Below are positions 1-5,015 of a DNA stretch of 5,090 bases, piece after piece. Position 1 is the stretch's first letter; the number at the start of each line of letters is the position of its first letter. Under the pieces are notes generated by a model. It was not told where the DNA came from. It searched no databases and worked only from the letters and a program-made list of their open reading frames with translations. The translations under genes were made by a program, and so were the position numbers. Source of the stretch: Deltaproteobacteria bacterium (lineage in GTDB: Bacteria; Desulfobacterota; Desulfobacteria; Desulfobacterales; ETH-SRB1); NCBI GenBank assembly GCA_019314185.1, contig JAFCZU010000294.1:1-5090 (forward strand), read 5' to 3'.

Positions 1-129
1 TTGTCGTCAAAAAAAGTCGTTCTGCTTATGGCAAAAAAGACAAAGAGAAGTAGAAGAAAGAAATCTGTTAAACGCGTAGAAAAAATTGCAAAAGAAAATC
101 AATATTTACTTATAGACGATATAAACTGA
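1..129 (+). CDS. Basic Lys/Arg-rich reading frame, 5' end outside window
   Basis: The frame is open from the first base and ends at TGA 127-129. The visible 42 residues include a run rich in Lys and Arg after an ATG at 28 (MAKKTKRSRRKK...), then an ordinary helix-like stretch ending LLIDDIN. No family is recognised. Either it is the C-terminal end of a gene entering from the left, or a 33-residue basic peptide starting at ATG 28, which has no clear Shine-Dalgarno sequence. Its stop overlaps the beginning of the +1 frame that encodes the TOPRIM fragment, so it could be the front of the same, now frameshifted, gene. The A-rich composition means the basic residues may simply reflect AAA/AGA codons. 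Confidence that it is translated is low. Confidence 0.3.
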   Translation: MSSKKVVLLMAKKTKRSRRKKSVKRVEKIAKENQYLLIDDIN

Positions 130-883
130 GGAGCGTCCCATAGATACTCCCCTCACCGATGAATCGATATTTCTTTTACAGCAGTTAAACATAAAAAACA
201 TTATAGTCGCCTATGATTGGGATAATGCAGGTAAGGCCGGTATCAATAAAATATCCAAAGATTTGGATTGTACGATATATTATCTCGGAGGCATGAAACC
301 TGATGAAGATTCTGCTGACAAGCTGAAAAACCTTCAAAACATTATAAGCGGGTTTTCTCTCAAATACCTGTCAAATGCAGCAAAAAAGATACAAAAGCAA
401 ACCGACAAGCTTGTTGGTATTTCTTTTTTATCGTCTTCATCGCCCAGACCGTCCAAGGAAATCATATTCAAACCTGATACTACTCTTGATGTATCTTCAA
501 TAGACCCTTTGAAGCCAGGGAAAGTTCCTGAGAAGTACTTCTATGAAGTAAGCAGATTTTTGCCGTTACTCACTTACAATCACGCGAATAAGGCCGATTT
601 GGACGGTAAAATACAAAACCTAATCAAGATATTAAACGAAAAACCAGAAAAGCCCGGAGACGGCAATCAATTTACCATCTATTCGGATTTCATTCGCAAA
701 GAACTATATGATGACCTGGGCTATGCCCTCATACACTGGTTAAGAATAGTAATCGAACAGCAATACCGGAAACGAAAAATAAAAGAAACCGATTCAACTC
801 TCGCAAAGTGGCTTCAAACTTCCCGCCCAACCATCATCAAATATAAAGGATCGGTCAAATATTTTACCGGTAAACAAGTATAA
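125..883 (+). CDS. TOPRIM (DnaG-primase-like) protein fragment, 5'-truncated or frameshifted
   Basis: The frame is open from 125 (after a stop at 122-124) to TAA 881-883. The N-terminal part reads PLTDESIFLLQQLNIKN, then IIVAYDWDNAGKAG, then YYLGGMKPDEDSADKL. This matches the second half of a TOPRIM domain in DnaG-type primases: a 'lteeq..LL..lgik' helix, the metal-binding DxD motif (D-W-D followed by NAGK), and a 'kDpDe' type segment. The upstream half of TOPRIM with the catalytic Glu-Gly, and any CHC2 zinc finger, is absent. The only in-frame recognised start codon is TTG 263, which lacks an RBS and falls after the DxD motif, so translation from there would discard the recognisable domain. 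The C-terminal two thirds are unrecognised; the end (STLAKWLQTSRPTIIKYK) resembles a helix-turn-helix. Primase-type TOPRIM domains synthesise primers for phage, plasmid or chromosomal replication. Most likely this is a broken mobile-element remnant. An intact gene with an unusual start (ATA or ATT) cannot be excluded. Confidence 0.55.
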   Translation, partial: TEERPIDTPLTDESIFLLQQLNIKNIIVAYDWDNAGKAGINKISKDLDCTIYYLGGMKPDEDSADKLKNLQNIISGFSLKYLSNAAKKIQKQTDKLVGISFLSSSSPRPSKEIIFKPDTTLDVSSIDPLKPGKVPEKYFYEVSRFLPLLTYNHANKADLDGKIQNLIKILNEKPEKPGDGNQFTIYSDFIRKELYDDLGYALIHWLRIVIEQQYRKRKIKETDSTLAKWLQTSRPTIIKYKGSVKYFTGKQV

Positions 884-940
884 TCTGTATACCGTTATCA
901 TAGTCTATCCGATACAATCATAATATGTTTTGCCCCGCTC

Positions 941-966
941 TTTACTTAAAGGGAAAATGTTATAGT
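941..966 (+). promoter_or_regulatory. Weak promoter candidate (extended -10)
   Basis: TG-T-TATAGT at 958-966 resembles an extended -10 element, with TTTACT at 941-946 as a poor -35 at a spacing of only 14. It would read into the small gene at 1051 and possibly the following array. It is weak because AT-rich intergenic DNA yields such matches easily. The rest of 884-1038 contains no gene that can be supported. Confidence 0.2.
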
Positions 967-1050
967 GAAATGATGGCTATTGTATATGTATTAGGGAGGT
1001 TATAGCAATTTTTAGACTTACGACCTGTAAACTGCGGAGTTAAATCTTAC

Positions 1051-1248
1051 TTGTTTTTTCCTTGGCAAGACTGTATGGACGATGAGGACGGTGTTTTTAT
1101 GATCGGACCCTTTTTTCTCAAAAATATCTCTGATATCAGGGAGATCAAGCGTTTTTTCTCGCATATTGGATATATCGGCAAAATTGAGAAAAACAGCTCA
1201 CTTTTTCGATTTCAATATTCGGAGTTAGCGAGCTACAACAAATTGTAA
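1051..1248 (+). CDS. Small cassette protein of unknown function
   Basis: This is a 65-residue reading frame, or 57 residues if it starts at ATG 1075. No family is recognised. It begins acidic (MDDEDG at the ATG start), then has a hydrophobic-aromatic stretch (VFMIGPFFLKN), then a basic amphipathic segment (DIREIKRFFSHIGYIGKIEK) ending NKL. The TTG at 1051 has a GCGGAG sequence 11 bases upstream that could act as an RBS, whereas ATG 1075 has none, so the start is undecided. It sits alone between a possible R' box at 1039-1045 and the attC-like site that overlaps its last codons; its TAA lies inside that site. This gene-attC overlap, common in compact cassettes, is the best argument that it is real. 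It might be a small regulator or inhibitor, but nothing in the sequence says so. Confidence 0.5.
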   Translation: MFFPWQDCMDDEDGVFMIGPFFLKNISDIREIKRFFSHIGYIGKIEKNSSLFRFQYSELASYNKL

Positions 1249-1327
1249 ACTATACAAAAGGTGCGCACATCATGCATGTTTTCGTTCCATGATATTGCGG
1301 GTTTTTTCTCACTAATCATTGTTAGGC
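1233..1327 (+). other. attC-like recombination site, cassette A
   Basis: The right end is R' GTTAGGC at 1321-1327, a perfect GTTRRRY box. The left end is a CTACAAC box at 1233-1239, inside the end of the preceding gene. The two halves align as an imperfect palindrome: AACAAATTG on the left pairs with CAATGATT-type sequence before R' (reverse complement AACAATG), and the centre forms a good hairpin (1264-1274 with 1288-1299, one extrahelical base). The R'' box is degenerate, so the site is less certain than the sites at 2577 and 3684. Insertion would occur between G1321 and T1322. Confidence 0.55.
1264..1307 (+). terminator. Hairpin plus T-run, possible terminator inside attC
   Basis: CGCACATCATG (1264-1274) pairs with CATGATATTGCG (1288-1299), leaving one bulged base and a 13-base loop. 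Six T residues follow at 1302-1307. This is the layout of a Rho-independent terminator for the small gene upstream. The stem is only moderately GC-rich, and the hairpin is explained at least as well by the attC palindrome it lies in, so termination is tentative. Confidence 0.3.
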
Positions 1328-1459
1328 CAGGGCTTGTGATATGCTGATGTATTTTGACTACGAGGACAAATTGCCGAAGAGATTTTCCACAACACAGTTT
1401 ATCTTCATTCTTTCTCAGGAATGCTGGATTTTTTGAGAGAGAAAGCGGAGCAAAGGATT

Positions 1460-2536
1460 ATGAGTTCAAGGTGCTGTTTCAACTGTTTTTCGTATGAATG
1501 GCTGCGAAACTACATTCACGAAAACAGCAGTGTGAAAGGGGCCTGCGACTACTGTGGGCAGAAACAGGTCGAGATAATCCCTGTCACTGATCTCTATCAC
1601 CTTTTCGAAAACCTGATGCAAATTTACGTTCCGAGCGATGACCCGTACGGTGAATGTCTTATAGATTTAATCCAGTGGAACTACGAAATCTTTGGAGAAG
1701 ACCTTTACACCTTCTGGGATGCAGCACGCCTGTTGGAGGATATTATGCAGGCGGGGTGGGATGATGATTCCGGGGATTCCCCAGTCGACGCGCACGAGTT
1801 ATACTACAGACGAGAGTCACTTTGGTATCACACCACCATGGCAGCAGAGTGGGAGGAATTCTGCGATAAGGTAAAGGAAAATCCCACTCACGAACTTAAC
1901 TTGCCTGCGCTATTCGAAGAGGAGATGGCTCGGTTGGAGATTGAGCTGTCACAAGAAACCGTTATTTACCGTGCTCGCGTTGGCTTTCTCAATGATGAAC
2001 GAAATGGAGTTAAACCTCTCGGGGGCAAGGAAATAGGCGCTCCACCGCCGTCAAAAGCGAGAGCTGGTCGGGCCAATACTGAAGGTGAGGTGGTGCTGTA
2101 TACGGCTGGCCAAGAGGTAACTGCCGTTGCCGAGATTCGACCCTGGCGCGGTGTACTTGTGTCCGTTGCTGAAATCAGGACTTCCAAAACACTTCATTTG
2201 GTCGACCTATGCCGCCCCATATCTCTCTCGAATCCTTTTTCAGACGAAGCCCCACAGTACGAATCTGAATTAGAGGATTTACTTATGGCGTTCGGTACAG
2301 AACTGGGGCGGCCTCTTCGAAGGGTTGACGATTCCCGAGACTATCTCCCTTGCCAGAAGCTTGTACATCGGATCCGTGAGAGTGGACTGTACGATGGAAT
2401 TCGATATCCAAGCGCTATGGCCCCGAGAGGCACGAACGTAGTTATTTTTGATCACACATTGGCACAAATCGGACCTTCTAAGATCGTACAAATTTCTGAT
2501 ATGGAGATCTCTTATGGCCCAGTCGAAGAAGAATAA
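1460..2536 (+). CDS. RES-domain protein with Cys-rich HEPN/RES-type N-terminus
   Basis: The predicted product has 358 residues. The N-terminus carries two cysteine pairs (C6/C9 and C29/C32 in 'CCFNCF...CDYCG'), which look zinc-binding, then a helical region (about 50-160). This is the arrangement of proteins with the HEPN/RES N-terminal domain. The C-terminal RES domain shows YRAR at 170-173, the AGRAN segment and LYTAG, the key Glu in VAEIRP (E225), LHLVDL, and late Ser in RYPSA (S318) before NVVIFD. Arg, Glu and Ser are the residues that name the family. Characterised stand-alone RES toxins degrade NAD+ and are paired with an Xre-type antitoxin; this longer architecture is mostly uncharacterised. 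ATG 1460 is preferred because GGAG lies 9 bases upstream and relatives begin just before the Cys pair. An in-frame ATG at 1421 would add 13 residues but has its purine stretch directly against the start codon. No antitoxin gene lies beside it; it is the sole gene of cassette B. Family assignment is solid, activity inferred. Confidence 0.9.
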   Translation: MSSRCCFNCFSYEWLRNYIHENSSVKGACDYCGQKQVEIIPVTDLYHLFENLMQIYVPSDDPYGECLIDLIQWNYEIFGEDLYTFWDAARLLEDIMQAGWDDDSGDSPVDAHELYYRRESLWYHTTMAAEWEEFCDKVKENPTHELNLPALFEEEMARLEIELSQETVIYRARVGFLNDERNGVKPLGGKEIGAPPPSKARAGRANTEGEVVLYTAGQEVTAVAEIRPWRGVLVSVAEIRTSKTLHLVDLCRPISLSNPFSDEAPQYESELEDLLMAFGTELGRPLRRVDDSRDYLPCQKLVHRIRESGLYDGIRYPSAMAPRGTNVVIFDHTLAQIGPSKIVQISDMEISYGPVEEE

Positions 2537-2576
2537 AAATCTCATTTTCAGAGACAGTGCATAACCGACATGCTTG

Positions 2577-2708
2577 GCCTAACAAGGCCGTTGAAGTCGG
2601 AGCGACTACTACGTGCGGCTTTTGCAATTCGGAACTAAAACATTTTTATTGATTCATTTCCAAAGCGGGCAGCAGATACACGCCGCCCGCTTAACGGCGG
2701 CGTTAGGG
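2577..2708 (+). other. attC recombination site, cassette B (long type)
   Basis: R'' is GCCTAAC at 2577-2583 and R' is GTTAGGG at 2702-2708. The arms fold over about 40 bases: GGCCGTTGAAG near the left end pairs with CTTAACGGC near the right with an extrahelical G, and GTGCGGCTTTTG in the middle pairs with CAAAGCGGGC-type sequence. A central AT-rich loop (about 2625-2660) remains unpaired. At 132 bases it is at the long end for attC sites. It starts 40 bases after the RES stop codon. The insertion point is between G2702 and T2703. Confidence 0.85.
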
Positions 2709-2726
2709 CAATAGAGAGAGGATAGC

Positions 2727-3029
2727 TTGAACTTCATAGTATATTTTTTTTCATTCCAACTTGTGTATATATTCTATGCGGTGGCAGTGTTTGGGCCAAT
2801 AATATTTTTATTCTTTTTGTTGCAGCCAATTGCTCCTGGATTTTTATCTATCCTTGATGCAATTATTGGTATCATTGGCATACCATTGTTTGTCCTTCTT
2901 GTATGGTTTTCTCACCAGACCACCAAGAGAATAGCTTATTGGCATCTATCATTTACTGAATCATTTAAGGATACATTTAAGACATTTAAATCCTATATTG
3001 GAATAATCATCGTTAGAAATAAACGATGA
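2727..3029 (+). CDS. Small membrane protein, first gene of cassette C operon
   Basis: The predicted product has 100 residues from a TTG start, with a purine-rich RBS (GAGAGAGGA, 2714-2722) at good spacing. No family is recognised. Two transmembrane segments are evident, about residues 8-33 (aromatic and Phe/Leu-rich) and 40-60 (Ile/Leu/Val-rich), separated by a short turn with QPIAPGF. A polar, mostly basic tail of about 40 residues follows (SHQTTKR, then KDTFKTFK, ending RNKR), which by the positive-inside rule is probably cytoplasmic. Its TGA overlaps the ATG of the next gene in an ATGA junction, implying translational coupling and joint function. The gene starts 19 bases after the attC R' box. 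Topology is predicted by eye; the function is unknown. Confidence 0.7.
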   Translation: MNFIVYFFSFQLVYIFYAVAVFGPIIFLFFLLQPIAPGFLSILDAIIGIIGIPLFVLLVWFSHQTTKRIAYWHLSFTESFKDTFKTFKSYIGIIIVRNKR

Positions 3030-3340
3030 AACCAAAGACGGACCTTTTACTAAATTCAGCGTGCCTCTTCGTGCTTTCCCCATTACTTGGGATGATGGCA
3101 GTTGGCTTCACCGTGGGATTGATAGAAGTTTTGATGTGGACCGTGGCGGTTACCGCAGGCTTGATCTCATCTATCTTTTTCGATGTTGACTTTACAGCTA
3201 TTGAGTCGCGTATGCCAATAATTCGGCAAGTTGAAATATGGCTTATCTTTGGCGGAGGAACATTTGGTGGCATCATTTGGTCTTGTTTTGCGATAAGAGA
3301 AAAGTGGCTTGAGCATAGGGCTATAGGTAAAGGGTGGTGA
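3026..3340 (+). CDS. Small membrane protein, second gene of cassette C operon
   Basis: The predicted product has 104 residues starting at the ATG of the ATGA overlap with the preceding gene. Hydrophobic segments lie at about residues 8-30, 32-52 and 70-90, the last preceded by a polar/charged stretch (DVDFTAIESRMPIIRQVE) and containing a glycine-rich patch (IFGGGTFGG). The short basic tail (REKWLEHRAIGKGW) is probably cytoplasmic. No family is recognised. It overlaps the next gene as well (GTG 3334 lies inside its end), so it is the middle of a three-gene coupled unit and is most likely made in fixed proportion with its neighbours. It might form a membrane complex with the first gene's product; this is inferred only from layout. 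Confidence 0.75.
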   Translation: MKPKTDLLLNSACLFVLSPLLGMMAVGFTVGLIEVLMWTVAVTAGLISSIFFDVDFTAIESRMPIIRQVEIWLIFGGGTFGGIIWSCFAIREKWLEHRAIGKGW

Positions 3341-3690
3341 CTGAAGTGAATCCCAGTTACTTTTACGCATATGAAAAATTCAACGATGCACTCTATAGCC
3401 TCGCTACTGGGCCAGATGATGTGCGTCAAAGGTTACGTTCAGCCTATTGGCACTTCCGTCCCGTGGGTAAAAAGCACCTTCCTGAGCAACTGCAAAATGA
3501 TTATCAATGGGTCTTAAATCAGCTTACGAGATTCCCACCTGTAATTGGTCGAGATGGGAAGGTGCTTCGTGGGGCCGTAGAAGAAACCTTAAACCGTATT
3601 CGTAACTCAACGGGATCGAAGATTGCTGAACGCATCTTACATATTTATCACCAATTAAACTGGCTCTATATGGAAGGAGAAGAGCCCTAA
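3334..3690 (+). CDS. Soluble 118-residue protein, third gene of cassette C operon
   Basis: The start is GTG 3334, overlapping the previous stop by seven bases, with an AAAGGG just upstream as RBS. A second in-frame GTG follows at once, so the exact start could shift by a codon. The product is hydrophilic and mainly helical with many aromatic residues (YFYAYEKFNDALYSL, YWHFRP, YQWVLNQLTRFPP, ILHIYHQLNWLY). No signal peptide, membrane segment or catalytic motif is seen, and no family is recognised. The TAA at 3688-3690 lies inside the R'' box of the following attC. Being coupled to two membrane proteins, it may be their cytoplasmic partner, sensor or regulator; that is inference. Confidence 0.75.
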   Translation: MVTEVNPSYFYAYEKFNDALYSLATGPDDVRQRLRSAYWHFRPVGKKHLPEQLQNDYQWVLNQLTRFPPVIGRDGKVLRGAVEETLNRIRNSTGSKIAERILHIYHQLNWLYMEGEEP

Positions 3691-3744
3691 CAAGGCTAAT
3701 TAGCCGACGCAAAAAAACCGCGCGGCTGATTAGCAACGTTGTGC
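3684..3744 (+). other. attC recombination site, cassette C (short type)
   Basis: R'' is GCCCTAAC at 3684-3691, and R' is GTTGTGC at 3738-3744. The arms are nearly perfect: GCTAATTAGCCGACGC pairs with GCGCGGCTGATTAGC, with one mismatch and an extrahelical A, around an A-rich loop (3711-3718). This single-base bulge in an otherwise paired hairpin is the feature by which integron integrases choose the bottom strand. It is about 60 bases long, the classic short attC size. The stop codon of the preceding gene is embedded in R''. Confidence 0.9.
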
Positions 3745-3757
3745 AGAAGAATTGGCG

Positions 3758-4648
3758 ATGAATTCCATAAACCTCTACCAGCCGGAAACTATAAGGCGTC
3801 TTGTCTACCTTGACTGGAATGTCATCATATCGATGGCGGACGGGCATTTTGCTGAGTTTCGAGCAGCTTTGGAAGAAGCGAATGATAAGGACAACATCCT
3901 TGTTCTTTTCTCAGCTACGCACGTACAGGAAGCGGACAACATTACTGACCAGGAGCGAGCGCCCGAGGGGCTGTCGGGAAGGCGTCTTCGGTTCCTCTCA
4001 GAACTCACCAGGAATACGTACCTTTATAATGCTGGAGATCAAAACTCTCCGTCGATAAGAAGGCAAGGCCCAGAGGATGTCAGAAAAATCCTGAAAGAAG
4101 TCCCTTTCGCCAAAGAGTTAATGCACGATATTGTTAACATTTTTGACCTCGACCAGATGAAGAAAAATAGAGACCAACTTCAGCTCAACCCGAATGAATT
4201 GAACAACATCAAGCCGCCCGGCGTGATTGCCCAGCTTGATCAGATAGTTTATAGAAAACTGTCCGCGTTGTCTCCTCAATTACCCCCCGGGTTTGGTGTT
4301 CAACAGCTTCTGGAGATGGCACTCAAGTTCTACCCCAACTCAAGCACACTTGGCATTGAAAGCAAAATGGCTGCGGTTTTTTCGGCACTGAACTCTTTAG
4401 GGTTTTGGCCCGACAATCCTAAAAAAACCAGTTCTGAGGCAGCCTTCTACGATTCCATGCATGCCGCCAATGCCGCTCTTTGCTACTACTTCGTCACTGA
4501 GGATAAGGCTCTTAGGGTCAAGTCGCTTGCGGTGTACGAATTCTTTGACATAGAAACGCGGGTAATAAATATCGACGTAATGATGGTAAAGCTAAACGAG
4601 TTGCCGCACAACCTGTCAGTCAACCGGAACGGAATTACTGGCGGCTAA
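3758..4648 (+). CDS. Long PIN-like domain protein, probable ribonuclease
   Basis: The predicted product has 296 residues from ATG 3758, preceded by AGAAGA at workable spacing; a TTG two codons earlier is possible. PIN-type acidic residues appear in order: D19 in VYLDWNVI (strand 1), E58 in HVQEADNI, D232 in FYDSMHAANAA, and D249 in YFVTEDKAL followed by a Lys/Arg-rich stretch. The C-terminal pattern, D..HAANAALCYYFVTEDKALR, is a strong PIN-like signature. Characterised PIN proteins are Mg2+-dependent RNases, many of them VapC toxins. VapC is about 130 residues; this protein has an extra helical region of roughly 150 residues (about 70-225) between the second and third acidic positions, so it belongs to the long PIN-like group and not to classical VapC. 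No antitoxin gene is adjacent. It is the only gene of cassette D, and its TAA sits in the next R'' box. Fold assignment is good; substrate unknown. Confidence 0.8.
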   Translation: MNSINLYQPETIRRLVYLDWNVIISMADGHFAEFRAALEEANDKDNILVLFSATHVQEADNITDQERAPEGLSGRRLRFLSELTRNTYLYNAGDQNSPSIRRQGPEDVRKILKEVPFAKELMHDIVNIFDLDQMKKNRDQLQLNPNELNNIKPPGVIAQLDQIVYRKLSALSPQLPPGFGVQQLLEMALKFYPNSSTLGIESKMAAVFSALNSLGFWPDNPKKTSSEAAFYDSMHAANAALCYYFVTEDKALRVKSLAVYEFFDIETRVINIDVMMVKLNELPHNLSVNRNGITGG

Positions 4649-4710
4649 GTGCGTAAAGGTCTGGTGGTTCGCGGTAAGCCCATCGCCGTCCGGTTACTTC
4701 AACGTTAGAA
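4643..4710 (+). other. attC-like recombination site, cassette D
   Basis: The right box GTTAGAA (4704-4710) resembles R' closely. The left box GGCTAAG (4643-4649) ends in AAG where AAC is expected. The arms pair only partly: GCGTAAAGGTCTGG on the left against CCGTCCGGTTAC on the right. The spacing (68 bases), the position directly at the PIN-like gene's stop codon, and a new gene with an RBS just beyond support an attC that has drifted. Confidence 0.6.
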
Positions 4711-4723
4711 GGACATCTTGAGT

Positions 4724-4948
4724 ATGGATACGCTCCAAGAATACGCAAAAAGAGTGATGCAAGCACAGAACCTGAGCGAGGATGAAAATATACAGAAATA
4801 TCTTTTATCAACTTGGTGTCAAAGCTTGAATTGTGAATTAATGTTTGACAAGGAGCAGGGGGACGCCCAGAAGACGGGAACGTGCGGGACATTCTTAAGC
4901 AATTCAATAACTGCACAGTTTAGAAGGGAGCTTTGGCAATGTTGTTGA
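4724..4948 (+). CDS. Small cassette protein of unknown function
   Basis: The predicted product has 74 residues from ATG 4724 (an in-frame TTG at 4718 would add two). AAGGA at about 4709-4713, partly within the attC R' box, is a plausible RBS. The first half is a helical, charged sequence (LQEYAKRVMQAQNLSEDENIQKYLL); the second half is Cys- and polar-rich (TGTCGTF, ending QCC) and less protein-like. No family is recognised. The change in character around residue 46 could mean a frameshift, since another frame reads a more natural GRPEDGNVRDILKQFNNCTV there before a stop at about 4920. It is the first gene of cassette E. Confidence 0.4.
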   Translation: MDTLQEYAKRVMQAQNLSEDENIQKYLLSTWCQSLNCELMFDKEQGDAQKTGTCGTFLSNSITAQFRRELWQCC

Positions 4949-5015
4949 CTAAGTTGAATAAGTCAAATGCCGTTGGGGAATGGAGATGAGTTTTCAGAGG
5001 GGGTAAGGAACGATT

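Noticed and set aside
884..1038. attI site or integrase promoter region
   Set aside because: No integrase gene is adjacent, and no integrase-binding repeats could be identified. Only a single GTT box near 1039 is visible.
1341..1436. 31-codon ORF upstream of the RES gene, a possible antitoxin or leader peptide
   Set aside because: It is short, has no DNA-binding or antitoxin-like pattern, overlaps the RES frame only by chance, and has a weak RBS. It is more likely untranslated leader of cassette B.
1421..1459. N-terminal extension of the RES protein from ATG 1421
   Set aside because: The purine stretch abuts the ATG with no spacing, while ATG 1460 has GGAG at a normal distance and matches where the Cys-rich family domain should begin.
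4635..4916. Reverse-strand ORF over the attC and cassette E gene
   Set aside because: It crosses the palindromic site, has no RBS or family resemblance, and opposes the uniform + orientation of cassette genes. The other reverse-strand ORFs (1966-2187, 2279-2545, 3013-3429, 3524-3847) were set aside as shadows of real genes.
4949..4966. TTGACT...AGTCAA short inverted repeat as operator or terminator
   Set aside because: The arms are only six bases with no T-run after them. It could be an operator for the gene at 5016, but nothing supports that.
4972..4978. GTTGGGG as a further attC R' box after the 74-residue gene
   Set aside because: The last base does not fit GTTRRRY, and no left arm could be paired convincingly; the nearest AAC (about 4909-4911) gives only scattered matches.
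4939..4989. Micro-ORF of 16 codons with an AAGGGAG upstream
   Set aside because: It is too short to support, overlaps the end of the preceding frame, and has no recognisable product. The purine stretch may be chance.
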